DNA from: Lentzea flava | GTDB taxonomy: Bacteria; Actinomycetota; Actinomycetes; Mycobacteriales; Pseudonocardiaceae | DNA length: 64,000 nt | Direction: 5' to 3' | Assembly: GCF_014648475.1 (NCBI RefSeq) | Contig: NZ_BMRE01000049.1 | Location: forward strand, 1 to 64,000 | In this document: positions 6,861-19,990 of the stretch, in pieces | Position numbering within the stretch: the stretch's first letter is position 1 | How the letters are laid out: each line of letters begins with the position of its first letter | The notes under the pieces: generated by a model | Database searches by the model: none | Told to the model about the DNA's origin: nothing | Seen by the model: the letters and a program-made list of their open reading frames with translations, nothing else | Program-made: the position numbers and the translations under genes

Positions 6861-8954
6861 GTACGGCCGCCCGTGCCACGGCTTGGCCTCGGCGTCGACG
6901 CCACCGAGGTTGCCCACGCCGGAGCCGCCGTAGTGCGCCGCGTCGGTGTTGAGGAGCTCCTTCCACCGCCCGCCGGACGGCAGGCCGACCCGGTAGTCGT
7001 GATGCGGGGTCCCTGCGAAGTTCGCGACGCAGGCCAGCACCGAGCCGTCCTCACCGATCCGCAGGAACGACAGCACGTTGCCGCCGGAGTCGTTCGCGTC
7101 GATCCACTGGAACCCCTCGGGCGTGACGTCGTGCGAGAACAACGCCGCGGAACGCCGGTACACCGAGTTCAGATCGCGCATCAGCGACTGAATCCCCTGG
7201 TGCAGGCCTTCCTGCTCCACCAGGTGCCAGTCGAGCGACCGCGACTCCGACCACTCCTGCCGCTGCCCGAACTCACCGCCCATGAACAGCAGCTGCTTGC
7301 CCGGATGCGCCCACATGAACGCCAGCAACGACCGCACACCGGCGGCCTTGTTCCAGTCGTCACCCGGCATCCGGCCCCACAACGAGCCCTTGCCGTGCAC
7401 CACCTCGTCGTGCGACAGCGGCAGCACGAAGTTCTCGCTCCACGCGTAGACCAGCGAGAACGTCATCTCGTTGTGGTGGAACGACCGGTGCACCGGCTCA
7501 CGCGACAGGTAGTGCAGCGTGTCGTGCATCCAGCCCATGTTCCACTTGAAGCCGAACCCGAGCCCGCCCAGGTGCGTCGGCCGCGTCACGCCCGGCCACG
7601 CCGTCGACTCCTCGGCGATCATCACGATGCCGGGGTGCCGCCGGTAGACCGTCGCGTTCAGCTCCTGCAGGAACCGCACGGCGTCGAGGTTCTCCCGGCC
7701 GCCGTACTCGTTCGGCAGCCACTGGCCCTCCGGCCGCGAGTAGTCGAGGTAGAGCATCGACGCGACGGCGTCCACTCGCAGCCCGTCGAGGTGGAACTCC
7801 TCGATCCAGTACAGCGCGTTGGCGACGAGGAAGTTGCGGACCTCGTTGCGCCCGAAGTCGAAGACGTACGTGCCCCAGTCGAGCTGCTCGCCGCGGCGCG
7901 GGTCGGCGTGCTCGTACAGCGCCGTGCCGTCGAACTTCGCGAGCGCCCAGCTGTCCTTCGGGAAGTGCGCGGGCACCCAGTCGACGATCACGCCGATGCC
8001 GCGTTGGTGCAGCGTGTCGACGAAGAACCGGAAGTCGTCCGGTGACCCGAACCGCGAGGTCGGCGCGTAGTACGAGGTGACCTGGTAGCCCCACGACCCG
8101 CCGAACGGGTGCTCGGCGATCGGCAGCAGCTCCAGGTGCGTGAAGCCCATGTCCTCGCAGTAGTCCGCGAGCTCGTTCGCGAGCTCCCGGTACCCGAGAC
8201 CCGGCTTCCACGACCCGAGATGCACCTCGTAGATCGACATCGGCGCGTTCACCCACTGGGTGGCCTCGCGCCGGGCCTCCCACTCCGCGTCCTGCCACTG
8301 GTACTCGGACCGCGTGACGACCGAGGCCGTCTGCGGCGGCGTCTCCGTCGCGAACGCCATCGGGTCGGCCTTCTCGTGCCACACACCGTCCGCGCCGAGG
8401 ATGCGGAACTTGTACCGCGAGCCCACCGGCACGTTCGGCAGGAACACCTCCCACACACCGCTGGAACCCATGGAGCGCAACGGGTTCGCGCGTCCGTCCC
8501 AGCCGTCGAAGTCGCCCGTCACGCGCACACCGCGCGCGTTCGGCGCCCACACCGCGAACGACACACCGGTGACGTCACCGGAAGTCGTTTCGTAGGAACG
8601 GACATGCGCACCGAGCACGTCCCACAGCCGTTCGTGCCTGCCCTCGCCGATCAGGTGCAGGTCGAGCTCACCCACCGTCGGCAGCCACCGGTACGGGTCG
8701 TCGACCTCGACCGTGTGGTCGCCGTAGGACACCAGCAACCGGTAGTCGCCGGGTGCTTCCGGCAGCTCGCCCTCGAAGAGCGCGTCGGCGATGCGCGGCA
8801 GCTCGACCTGCTTGTCACCCCACGACACCGCGACCGACGTGGCACCGGGCCGCAACGCCCGCGCGATCACCTGATCACCGACGGTGTGCACGCCCAGCAC
8901 CGAGTGCGGGTCGTGGTGGGCACCGGCCAGAATCCGGTCCAGGTCGGCCTTCAC
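6789..8954 (-). CDS. glgB: 1,4-alpha-glucan branching enzyme (GH13)
   Basis: This 721-residue enzyme makes alpha-1,6 branches in alpha-glucan in the cytoplasm. It has an N-terminal sandwich, a CBM48 region (about 120-200, VWAPNARGVRVTGDFDGW), then a GH13 barrel. Catalytic residues by alignment to the family are Asp395 (GLRVDAVASM) and Glu448 (MIAEES), with the transition-state Asp in LSHDEVVHGKGS. The length equals that of mycobacterial GlgB. It is the last gene of glgE-treS-mak-glgB: the GTG start lies 4 nt after the mak stop, and the ribosome site GGAGGA is inside the end of mak. In the GlgE pathway it branches the linear maltosyl chains. Confidence 0.97.
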   Translation of the reverse strand: MKADLDRILAGAHHDPHSVLGVHTVGDQVIARALRPGATSVAVSWGDKQVELPRIADALFEGELPEAPGDYRLLVSYGDHTVEVDDPYRWLPTVGELDLHLIGEGRHERLWDVLGAHVRSYETTSGDVTGVSFAVWAPNARGVRVTGDFDGWDGRANPLRSMGSSGVWEVFLPNVPVGSRYKFRILGADGVWHEKADPMAFATETPPQTASVVTRSEYQWQDAEWEARREATQWVNAPMSIYEVHLGSWKPGLGYRELANELADYCEDMGFTHLELLPIAEHPFGGSWGYQVTSYYAPTSRFGSPDDFRFFVDTLHQRGIGVIVDWVPAHFPKDSWALAKFDGTALYEHADPRRGEQLDWGTYVFDFGRNEVRNFLVANALYWIEEFHLDGLRVDAVASMLYLDYSRPEGQWLPNEYGGRENLDAVRFLQELNATVYRRHPGIVMIAEESTAWPGVTRPTHLGGLGFGFKWNMGWMHDTLHYLSREPVHRSFHHNEMTFSLVYAWSENFVLPLSHDEVVHGKGSLWGRMPGDDWNKAAGVRSLLAFMWAHPGKQLLFMGGEFGQRQEWSESRSLDWHLVEQEGLHQGIQSLMRDLNSVYRRSAALFSHDVTPEGFQWIDANDSGGNVLSFLRIGEDGSVLACVANFAGTPHHDYRVGLPSGGRWKELLNTDAAHYGGSGVGNLGGVDAEAKPWHGRPYSAVLQLPPAGVLWLVPDPAAESD

Positions 8955-8958
8955 GGGC

Positions 8959-10269
8959 TCACTCTCCTCCGCTAGTCATGCGGGCGATCGACGACAGCGG
9001 CACCGTCAACCACTCCGGCCTGTTCGCGTGCTCGTACGCGACCTCGTAGACCGCCTTGTCCAGCTCGAACGCGCGCAGCAGGTGCGTGTTGTCCCGCGGA
9101 TCGGCCGCCACCTCGGCGTAGCCGTCGCAGAACGCCGCCCGGTTGCGCTTCGTCCACTCCATCGCGCGGTAGGCGAGCTGGTCGTCGTCGGGCTGGCCGA
9201 TGAGCAGCTGGCGTGCCGCGTAGTCGAACGACCTCAGCATCCCCGCCACGTCCCGCAACGGCGACTTCAGCGCGTTGCGTTCCGCAGCGGGTGCCGCCGG
9301 CTCGCCCTCGAAGTCGATCAGCAGCCAGCCGTGCACGGTCCGCAGCACCTGGCCGAGGTGCAGGTCGCCGTGGATGTGCTGGATCGGGATGGCCCCGATG
9401 TGCTGCCGTGCCTCCCCGAACGCGGCGCGCAGCGGTTCCTCGTAGCGGCCCAGCTCCGGCACCGCGTCCAGCACGGTGTCCAGCCGCCGCTGCATGCCCG
9501 CGATGGCGTGCGTGATCGCGTCCTCGTCCGCCAGCCGCGTGCCGAGCGCCTCGGCGAGGTCGGCGTGCACCTGCGCGACCGCGTGGCCCAGGCGGCAGGC
9601 CTCACCCGCGAAGTCGCCGCCGACCTCGTCGGCGTGCAGGTCGGCCTCCGCCATCAGGTCGCGCACCGAGGTCTTGGCCATGTCCCAGCCCTCGACCGCG
9701 TCCGGCAGGAACTCCTGCAGCATCGCGAGCGTGACCGGGTCGCCGTCCAGTTCGGTCGAGATCCAGCCCAGCGGCAGGGCGATGTGCTCGCAGCCGACGG
9801 ACCGCAGCGCCCGGTGCATCACCAGGTCGCGGTTCTCGCCGCGGGCGAGCTTGCGGAAGATCTTCAGGATGTACTGCTGGCCGTAGATCACCGAGGTGTT
9901 GGACTGCTCGACGCCGATCGGCCTGCCGCGCAACGACGTGCGCAGCTCGACGCCTTCCTCGTGCGCGAACGTGATGCCGTCCACGCGTTCCCCCGCCGCG
10001 ATTTTGGCCAGTAACAAGCCGTTGCGGTCGGGATCGGCCGTGGCGTCGAAGCCGTCGGAGTGCTCGCTGATGATCAGCTGGTACTCCTCGGTGCGGCCTG
10101 GCTGCTCGACCTCGACGATCGCGTGCACCACGTCGTCGGCCAGCGGGGTCGTCCGCAGTGGACGGACGGCGGTGACCGGGCGGTCCTTGCCGCCGAACCA
10201 GCGCAGCGTGGGCAGGACGTCGGGCAGTGTGGTGACCAGCTTGTCGGTGAGCTCGTCGGGATCAATCAC
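8959..10269 (-). CDS. mak: Maltokinase
   Basis: The 436-residue kinase phosphorylates maltose with ATP to give maltose 1-phosphate, the donor for GlgE. The aminoglycoside-phosphotransferase-like catalytic loop HGDLHLGQ starts at His300 with the catalytic Asp302, followed by the metal-binding LIDFEGEP. The N-terminal cap begins LVTTLPDVLPTLRWFGGKDR, as in mycobacterial and streptomycete Mak/Pep2. It lies 7 nt after treS and 4 nt before glgB. In several actinobacteria treS and mak are fused or adjacent, and the two proteins form a complex; here they are separate genes in one operon. Confidence 0.95.
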   Translation of the reverse strand: MIDPDELTDKLVTTLPDVLPTLRWFGGKDRPVTAVRPLRTTPLADDVVHAIVEVEQPGRTEEYQLIISEHSDGFDATADPDRNGLLLAKIAAGERVDGITFAHEEGVELRTSLRGRPIGVEQSNTSVIYGQQYILKIFRKLARGENRDLVMHRALRSVGCEHIALPLGWISTELDGDPVTLAMLQEFLPDAVEGWDMAKTSVRDLMAEADLHADEVGGDFAGEACRLGHAVAQVHADLAEALGTRLADEDAITHAIAGMQRRLDTVLDAVPELGRYEEPLRAAFGEARQHIGAIPIQHIHGDLHLGQVLRTVHGWLLIDFEGEPAAPAAERNALKSPLRDVAGMLRSFDYAARQLLIGQPDDDQLAYRAMEWTKRNRAAFCDGYAEVAADPRDNTHLLRAFELDKAVYEVAYEHANRPEWLTVPLSSIARMTSGGE

Positions 10270-10276
10270 GCGCGAT

Positions 10277-12085
<1,809 letters not shown>

Positions 12086-12118
12086 GATCTCCCACCTCGT
12101 CGGGGGTGTGGTGTCCTC

Positions 12119-12167
12119 GATGAAGGGCTCCTTCATCCACTTCAGGTCGATGAAGGAGCCCTTCATC
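12119..12167. repeat. Paired palindromic repeat in the glgE-treS gap
   Basis: Two 19-nt units, GATGAAGGGCTCCTTCATC (12119-12137) and its exact reverse complement GATGAAGGAGCCCTTCATC (12149-12167), are separated by 11 nt. Each unit is also nearly a palindrome (8-bp arms around 3 nt). In the polycistronic mRNA the pair would form a 19-bp hairpin 2 nt after the glgE stop codon. It may stop RNA decay or attenuate transcription between glgE and treS. It looks like a mobile REP-type sequence. Confidence 0.75.
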
Positions 12168-12169
12168 AA

Positions 12170-14146
<1,977 letters not shown>

Positions 14147-14372
14147 CGGCAGCGCCTTTCCGCCGTGTCGCTCCGCGTCGCCCGTAATCCTGCCTTGCTC
14201 GATCAAGCAGCCCGTCAGCGGGTTACCCCTTGTAGATCCGTACCCCGCCGGTGTCGATCGCACACCTTGAGCGGTACGCGTGTCCAGGGTCTCCGGCCAT
14301 CATGTGGCCGCCTCACGTTCTCGACATTGGACCGTTCGCGCCATACCCACGACGTTACGAAGGGGCTACGGG

Positions 14373-14378
14373 TACCGT
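14373..14378 (+). promoter_or_regulatory. Probable -10 box for leaderless kinase mRNA
   Basis: TACCGT is followed by 7 nt and the GTG at 14386. The divergent spacer 14147-14385 must also hold the glgE promoter; no clear -35 box was found for either. Confidence 0.35.
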
Positions 14379-14385
14379 CCCGCGC

Positions 14386-15921
14386 GTGAACAAGCTTGGC
14401 GACCGCTACGTTCTGCTCGACCAGCTCGGCGCCGGGGCGATGGGCGTCGTGTGGCGTGCACGCGACGAACTCCTGCACCGGGACGTCGCGGTCAAGCAGA
14501 TGTTGCTGAACGACGTGCAGCCGCACGAGGCGCACGAGGCCGTCCAGCGCGCCATGCGGGAAGGGCGCATCGCCGCGCGCCTGCAGCACCCGAACGCGAT
14601 CGCCGTGTACGACGTCGTGCTCGACAACGGCAAGCCGTGTCTGGTCATGGAGTACCTGCCGTCGAAGAACGTGTCCGCGATCCTCGACGAGCGCGGGCCG
14701 ATGCCGCCTCTCGAGGCCGCCCGCATCGGGTCGCTCGCCGCCTCCGCGCTGGCCGCCGCGCACGCCGCGGGCATCGTGCACCGCGACATCAAGCCGGGCA
14801 ACGTCCTCATTGGACGCGACGGCAACGTCAAGATCACCGACTTCGGCATCTCGCGCGCGCTGGGCGACGTCGCCGTGACCAAGACGGGCATGCTCGCCGG
14901 CACGCCCGCGTACCTCGCGCCGGAGCTCGCCCGCGGTGCCGAGCCCGCGCCGCCGTCCGACGTGTTCTCGCTCGGCGCCACCATCTACGCGATGACCGAG
15001 GGCGAGCCGCCGTTCGGCCGGAGCACCAACGACCTCGGCCTGCTCTACAAGGTCGCGCGCGGCGAGACCCGCCCGCCGATGCGGTCGGGCCCCCTCACGC
15101 CGTTGCTCGTGCGGCTGCTCGCCAACGAGCCGTCGCAGCGCCCGACCGCGGCCCAGGCGGCGGCGGAGCTGAAGGCGATCGCGGACGGCGTTCCCGTTCC
15201 GGCCACCACCGTGCTCCCTCCGCGCCCGATGACGCCGCCGTCCGGCACGGCCGTGATGCCGTCGTCGGGTCCTGGCACCCAGGGCCCGCGCACCATGCCG
15301 CCGCAGGGCCCGCGCACCCGGCCGCCCGCTCCGCTGGAGGAGCCGGAGCCGCCGCGCAGGAGCAACCGCGGGCTGGCCATCGCCGCCGTGATCCTCGGCG
15401 TGCTGCTGATCGCGGGCGTGGCGTACGCGATCATCCAGAACCAGGGCGACAAGTCCAGGGCGACCGACTCCGGCGCCTCGACCACGAAGCCGGCCTCGCA
15501 GACGCAGAGCGCTCAGCCGACCACGACCAACGCCAAGCCGACGACCACCAAGCCGGCCCAGACGACCGAGCCGAGCAAGCCGACCTCGGCACCGCCGGCG
15601 AGCAAGTTCACGAAGGCTCAGGTCACCCAGTTCGTGCAGCAGCACTACGCGAAGCTGCCGCAGAACGCGGCCGAGGCCGTCGAAGACTGGGACCCGGACC
15701 AGGCTCCGAGCGTGAACTCCGAGAAGCAGTACTGGGGCGACTACACCAAGGTCGCGATCAAGGGCCCGCCGCTGGTCACGGCGTCCGACGACGGCACCTT
15801 CACGGTGACGACGGCCCTGCAGCTGACCGAGGCGGAGACGAACAAGACCGTCACCGAGGAGCACACGCTCAAGATCGACGGCAAGGGCGAGAAACTGCAG
15901 ATCGTCAAGGAGGACCGCTAG
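14386..15921 (+). CDS. Transmembrane Ser/Thr protein kinase (first of tandem pair)
   Basis: This 511-residue receptor-type kinase has the glycine loop GAGAMG (15-20), Lys37, the catalytic loop HRDIKPGN with Asp134, and DFG at Asp152. A Pro-rich juxtamembrane stretch is followed by one membrane helix (about 329-350, GLAIAAVILGVLLIAG). Outside the membrane lie a Thr/Lys/Pro-rich linker and a domain of about 110 residues starting FTKAQVTQFVQQHYAKLP, which is not PASTA, beta-propeller or another named sensor I recognise. The neighbour downstream carries the same extracellular module. The GTG start fits a leaderless transcript. It lies divergent from glgE and upstream of glgP, so its substrates may include alpha-glucan enzymes; this is inference. 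Confidence 0.93.
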   Translation: MNKLGDRYVLLDQLGAGAMGVVWRARDELLHRDVAVKQMLLNDVQPHEAHEAVQRAMREGRIAARLQHPNAIAVYDVVLDNGKPCLVMEYLPSKNVSAILDERGPMPPLEAARIGSLAASALAAAHAAGIVHRDIKPGNVLIGRDGNVKITDFGISRALGDVAVTKTGMLAGTPAYLAPELARGAEPAPPSDVFSLGATIYAMTEGEPPFGRSTNDLGLLYKVARGETRPPMRSGPLTPLLVRLLANEPSQRPTAAQAAAELKAIADGVPVPATTVLPPRPMTPPSGTAVMPSSGPGTQGPRTMPPQGPRTRPPAPLEEPEPPRRSNRGLAIAAVILGVLLIAGVAYAIIQNQGDKSRATDSGASTTKPASQTQSAQPTTTNAKPTTTKPAQTTEPSKPTSAPPASKFTKAQVTQFVQQHYAKLPQNAAEAVEDWDPDQAPSVNSEKQYWGDYTKVAIKGPPLVTASDDGTFTVTTALQLTEAETNKTVTEEHTLKIDGKGEKLQIVKEDR

Positions 15922-15935
15922 TAACCTCAGCGCCC

Positions 15936-17225
15936 GTGCAGACCCTTGCCGACAGGTACACCCTGCTCGAGCGCCTCGGCAGCGGCGCGATGGGAGTCGT
16001 GTGGCGAGCCCGCGACGAGATGCTCCACCGCGAGGTCGCGATCAAGCAGCTGTTGCTGCCCGATCTCGAGCCGAGGCAGGTCGAGGAGGCCTGTGAGCGG
16101 GCGATGCGGGAGGGCAGGATCGCCGCCCGGCTGCACCACCCGAACGCGATCGGGGTCTTCGACGTCGTGATCGAGGACGGCAAACCGTGCCTGGTGATGG
16201 AGTACCTGCCGTCCCGCAGCCTGTCGCAGGTGCTCAAGGAGCGGGGCACGCTGCCGCCGGAGGAGACCGCGCGGATCGGCGCACAGGTCGTGGCCGCGCT
16301 CGCCGCCGCGCACGAGGCGGGGATCGTCCACCGGGACATCAAGCCGGGAAACGTCCTCATCGGACACAACGGCAGTGTCAAGATCACGGATTTCGGCATC
16401 TCGCGTGCGGCCGACGACGTGGCGGTCACCAGGACCGGCAGGCTCTCGGGCACGCTCGCCTACCTCGCGCCGGAGCTGGCTCGCGGCGCGGAACCCGACC
16501 CGGCGGCGGACATGTTCTCGTTCGGGGCGACTCTTTACGCGATGACGGAGGGGCAGCCGCCGTTCGGGCGCACCGAGAACGAGTTCGGCCTGCTCTACAA
16601 GATCTCGACCGGACAGGTCACGCCGCCCGTCCGGTCCGGACCGCTGACGCCGCTGCTGACCCGGCTGCTGGCGATCGAGCCCGCGGACCGGCCGACCGCC
16701 GTGCAGGTGGCCGAGGAACTGGCGGCCCTCACCGGCCCTGCTCGCTCCCGGCGCCGGGCCCTGGTCCTGGTCGCCGCGGCCGTGCTGGTGTTGCTCGTCG
16801 CCGGGGGAGTGCTCGCGTCCTTCCTGCTCGGCCGCGACCGCTCGACGGCACAGAGCACGCCGCCCAGCACGTCCGCTGTGCCGGCCGCGCTCACCACCAA
16901 GGACGTCGACGCCTTCATCCAGCAGCACTTCGCCAAGCTGCCCAAGGACACCGCGGCCGCCCGGCAGGACTGGGTGCCGGAGTTCCGGCCGGCCGAGCAG
17001 ACCGACGACCAGTTCTGGCAGCGGTACGAGGTGGTGGCGATCTACGGCGAGCCCCGGATCACCAGCACCGTGCAGGACGACCAGAGGTACGCCGTCGAGC
17101 TCGACCTGACGCTGCGCGAGCGGGGCGCCCGTGAGCACGACGTGTCGATCGAGGGTTTCCGGCTCGATCTCGTGGTCAGGGACGGCAGGCTGCTCATCGC
17201 CCATTCGCGCGAAGCGGGCGGCTGA
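15936..17225 (+). CDS. Transmembrane Ser/Thr protein kinase (second of tandem pair)
   Basis: This 429-residue paralogue of the preceding kinase lies 14 nt downstream. It keeps all kinase motifs (LGSGAMGVVWRAR, VAIKQL, HRDIKPGNVLIG, ITDFGISRA), then a shorter juxtamembrane region, one membrane helix (ALVLVAAAVLVLLVAGGVLA) and a homologous extracellular domain beginning LTTKDVDAFIQQHFAKLP and containing the shared W-V/D-P-E/D pattern. The linker between membrane and sensor is much shorter than in the first copy, suggesting duplication then divergence. The start GTG has only a distant AAGGAGG (15907-15913), so translation may depend on the upstream gene. Confidence 0.92.
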   Translation: MQTLADRYTLLERLGSGAMGVVWRARDEMLHREVAIKQLLLPDLEPRQVEEACERAMREGRIAARLHHPNAIGVFDVVIEDGKPCLVMEYLPSRSLSQVLKERGTLPPEETARIGAQVVAALAAAHEAGIVHRDIKPGNVLIGHNGSVKITDFGISRAADDVAVTRTGRLSGTLAYLAPELARGAEPDPAADMFSFGATLYAMTEGQPPFGRTENEFGLLYKISTGQVTPPVRSGPLTPLLTRLLAIEPADRPTAVQVAEELAALTGPARSRRRALVLVAAAVLVLLVAGGVLASFLLGRDRSTAQSTPPSTSAVPAALTTKDVDAFIQQHFAKLPKDTAAARQDWVPEFRPAEQTDDQFWQRYEVVAIYGEPRITSTVQDDQRYAVELDLTLRERGAREHDVSIEGFRLDLVVRDGRLLIAHSREAGG

Positions 17226-17301
17226 ATCCCCGTATCGGCTGCTCACGGGCGGTCCCCGTCTTGACCGGTTCTGCAAGTCGTTGCAGGTGTGACCGGGAAC
17301 G

Positions 17302-17332
17302 TTGTCAGGCGTGCGGGGGTGGCAGGTAAGTT
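17302..17332 (+). promoter_or_regulatory. glgP promoter (leaderless)
   Basis: TTGTCA (17302-17307), a 19-nt spacer and TAAGTT (17327-17332) are followed by 8 nt and the ATG of glgP. No Shine-Dalgarno sequence lies between. Confidence 0.5.
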
Positions 17333-17340
17333 GCCTCGGC

Positions 17341-19929
17341 ATGCGAGCACTTCGCCGGTTCACCGTCCGAGCCAGCCTGCCGGAGCCCCTGTCCGCGCTG
17401 AGCACGCTCGCCACCAACCTGCGCTGGACGTGGCACCCGCCCACGCAGGAGCTCTTCGCCTCGATCGACTCACGCGTCTGGTCAGAGGTCGGTGGCGACC
17501 CGTTGCGCCTGCTCTCCGTCGTGGACGCCGGAAAACTGGAGGCCCTCGCGAGAGACGAGCAGTTCCTGCTCAAGCTCCACGCGCTCGCCTCCGACCTGGA
17601 GCGCTACGTCGAGGGGCCGCGGTGGTACCAGCGGCGCCAGGACGAGATCGCCCAGCGGCGCGAGCACGGGTCGACCACCGACACGCCGTTGCCGACGAGC
17701 GTCGCGTACTTCTCGATGGAGTTCGGCGTGCACGAGGCGCTGCCGAACTACTCTGGCGGCCTCGGCATCCTCGCCGGTGACCACCTCAAGGCAGCCTCCG
17801 ACCTGGGCGTTCCGCTGATCGCGGTCGGTCTGCTGTACCGGTCGGGGTACTTCCGGCAGTCGCTGTCGCTCGACGGCTGGCAGCAGGAGCACTACCCGCA
17901 GCTCGACCCGCGCGGCCTGCCGCTGGAGCTGCTCACCGAGCCGTCCGGGCTGCCGTTGCTGGTCCACGTGGCCATGCCGGGCGACCGGATGCTGCGCGCC
18001 AAGATCTGGCGGGCGCAGGTCGGCCGGGTGCCGTTGCTGCTGCTCGACTCGGACGTGGAGCAGAACGACGAGGACCTGCGCGGCGTCACCGACCGGCTCT
18101 ACGGCGGCGACCAGAACCACCGCATCCGCCAGGAGATCCTCGCGGGCATCGGCGGCGTCCGGGCCGTGCGGACGTTCTGCGAGCTCACCGGCCACCCGCA
18201 GCCAGAGGTGTTCCACACGAACGAGGGCCACGCGGGCTTCCTGGGCCTCGAGCGGATCCGCGAGTACATCACCAACGACGGTCTCGACTTCGACCAGGCG
18301 CTCACGGCCGCGCGCGCCGGTGCGGTGTTCACCACGCACACGCCCGTGCCCGCGGGCATCGACAGGTTCCCGGTCGACCTGGTCCAGCACTACTTCGGGT
18401 CCGAGCAGCTCGTGCCCGGCGTGAACACCCAGCGGATCCTCGCGCTCGGCGCCGAGGACAACCCCGGCATGTTCAACATGGCCCACATGGGTCTGCGCCT
18501 GGCCCAGCGCGCGAACGGCGTGTCCAAACTGCACGGTGAGGTCAGCCGCGACATGTTCCGCGGCCTCTGGCCGGGCTTCGACGCCACCGAGGTGCCGATC
18601 GGGTCGGTCACCAACGGTGTGCACGGGCCGACGTGGGCCGCGACCGAGATGAGCAAGCTGCTCGGCGGGTCAGAAGCTGACAACCAGAGCTCCGGGCTCG
18701 GCATCGGCGCGTTCGAGCCGGTCACCGACGCGGGGCTGTGGGAGCTGCGGTCGACGTTGCGCGGCCGCCTGGTCACCGAGGTGCGGCGCAGGCTGCGCGA
18801 GTCGTGGTTGCAGCGCGGTGCGTCGGCGCTGGAGCTGGGCTGGACCGACTCGGTGTTCGACCCGGACGTGCTGACCGTCGGGTTCGCCCGCCGCGTGCCG
18901 ACCTACAAGCGCCTCACGCTGATGCTGCGCGACCCCGAGCGGCTGCGTTCGTTGCTGCTGCACCCCGAGCGGCCCGTGCAGCTCGTGGTCGCGGGCAAGT
19001 CGCACCCGGCCGACGACGGCGGCAAGGCGCTGATCCAGCAGATCGTGCGCTACGCCGACGACGCGGGCGTGCGGCACCGGATCGTGTTCCTGCCGGACTA
19101 CGACATGTCCATGGCCCGGTACCTGTACTGGGGCTGTGACGTGTGGCTGAACAACCCGATGCGCCCGCTGGAGGCGTGCGGCACGTCCGGCATGAAGGCG
19201 GCGCTCAACGGCGGCCTCAACCTGTCCATTCGCGACGGCTGGTGGGACGAGCTCTACGACGGGTCCAACGGCTGGGCGATCCCGACCGCGGACGGCGTCA
19301 GCGACCCGATCCGCCGGGACGACCTCGAAGCGAACGCCCTCTACGAGCTGCTCGGCTCGCAGGTCGCGCCGCTGTTCTACGACCGAGGCGAGGACGGCGT
19401 GCCTACCCGCTGGATGTCGATGGTCCGGCACACGCTGGCCTCGCTCGGACCGGTCGTGCAGGCCTCGCGCATGGTCCGCGACTACGTGGAGAGCTACTAC
19501 GCGCCGGCGGCCGCGTCGGCGAACGGCGTGGTCGGCGACGGCTTCCGCGGTGCCAAGGAGCTGTCGGGCTACCGGCACCGGCTGCGCGCGTCGTGGACGC
19601 GGGTGCGGGTGCTCGACAGCGACCTGGTGCTCGGCGGCTCGTCGGTTCCGGTGCTGGGCGCGCCGGTCATCGTGCGGGCGCGGGTCGAGCTGGCCGGGCT
19701 GGAGCCGTCCGAAGTGGACGTCCAGGTCGTGCTCGGCAAGGTGTCCCACGACTCCGACGAGCTCTCCGACGTCGTCACCGCGCCGATGAACTACGCGGGC
19801 AACGGCAACTACGAGGCGGAGGTGCCGCTGCCGCACGCGGGCTCGCTCGGCTACACCGTGCGCGTGCTGCCTCGTCACCCTCTGCTGGCGTCTCCCGCGG
19901 AGCTCGGCAGGGTCGTTCTGGCCAGCTGA
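17341..19929 (+). CDS. glgP: Alpha-glucan (maltodextrin) phosphorylase
   Basis: This 862-residue enzyme releases glucose 1-phosphate from alpha-glucan. The start at ATG 17341 (MRALRRFTVRASLPE) matches the N-terminus of the mycobacterial GlgP, and a promoter lies just before it. The long N-terminal region (NLRWTWHPPTQELF, NYSGGLGILAGDHLKAASDLG) is typical of the actinobacterial/thermophilic subgroup of glycosyltransferase family 35. The pyridoxal-phosphate lysine is Lys619 in ACGTSGMKAALNGG. It follows the two kinases and ends at a strong terminator. In M. tuberculosis glgP is also divergent from glgE-glgB, so this arrangement is old. Confidence 0.95.
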   Translation: MRALRRFTVRASLPEPLSALSTLATNLRWTWHPPTQELFASIDSRVWSEVGGDPLRLLSVVDAGKLEALARDEQFLLKLHALASDLERYVEGPRWYQRRQDEIAQRREHGSTTDTPLPTSVAYFSMEFGVHEALPNYSGGLGILAGDHLKAASDLGVPLIAVGLLYRSGYFRQSLSLDGWQQEHYPQLDPRGLPLELLTEPSGLPLLVHVAMPGDRMLRAKIWRAQVGRVPLLLLDSDVEQNDEDLRGVTDRLYGGDQNHRIRQEILAGIGGVRAVRTFCELTGHPQPEVFHTNEGHAGFLGLERIREYITNDGLDFDQALTAARAGAVFTTHTPVPAGIDRFPVDLVQHYFGSEQLVPGVNTQRILALGAEDNPGMFNMAHMGLRLAQRANGVSKLHGEVSRDMFRGLWPGFDATEVPIGSVTNGVHGPTWAATEMSKLLGGSEADNQSSGLGIGAFEPVTDAGLWELRSTLRGRLVTEVRRRLRESWLQRGASALELGWTDSVFDPDVLTVGFARRVPTYKRLTLMLRDPERLRSLLLHPERPVQLVVAGKSHPADDGGKALIQQIVRYADDAGVRHRIVFLPDYDMSMARYLYWGCDVWLNNPMRPLEACGTSGMKAALNGGLNLSIRDGWWDELYDGSNGWAIPTADGVSDPIRRDDLEANALYELLGSQVAPLFYDRGEDGVPTRWMSMVRHTLASLGPVVQASRMVRDYVESYYAPAAASANGVVGDGFRGAKELSGYRHRLRASWTRVRVLDSDLVLGGSSVPVLGAPVIVRARVELAGLEPSEVDVQVVLGKVSHDSDELSDVVTAPMNYAGNGNYEAEVPLPHAGSLGYTVRVLPRHPLLASPAELGRVVLAS

Positions 19930-19947
19930 CCTGGCCCGAGATCAACA

Positions 19948-19990
19948 CAGGGCATCCAGTTCGCCTTCAAACGGCGGGCTGGATGCCCTG
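19948..19990. terminator. Stem-loop terminator after glgP
   Basis: A perfect 12-bp stem, CAGGGCATCCAG (19948-19959) and CTGGATGCCCTG (19979-19990), encloses 19 nt and starts 19 nt after the glgP stop. A pyrimidine-rich TCTTCTTTG stretch follows. Confidence 0.75.
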
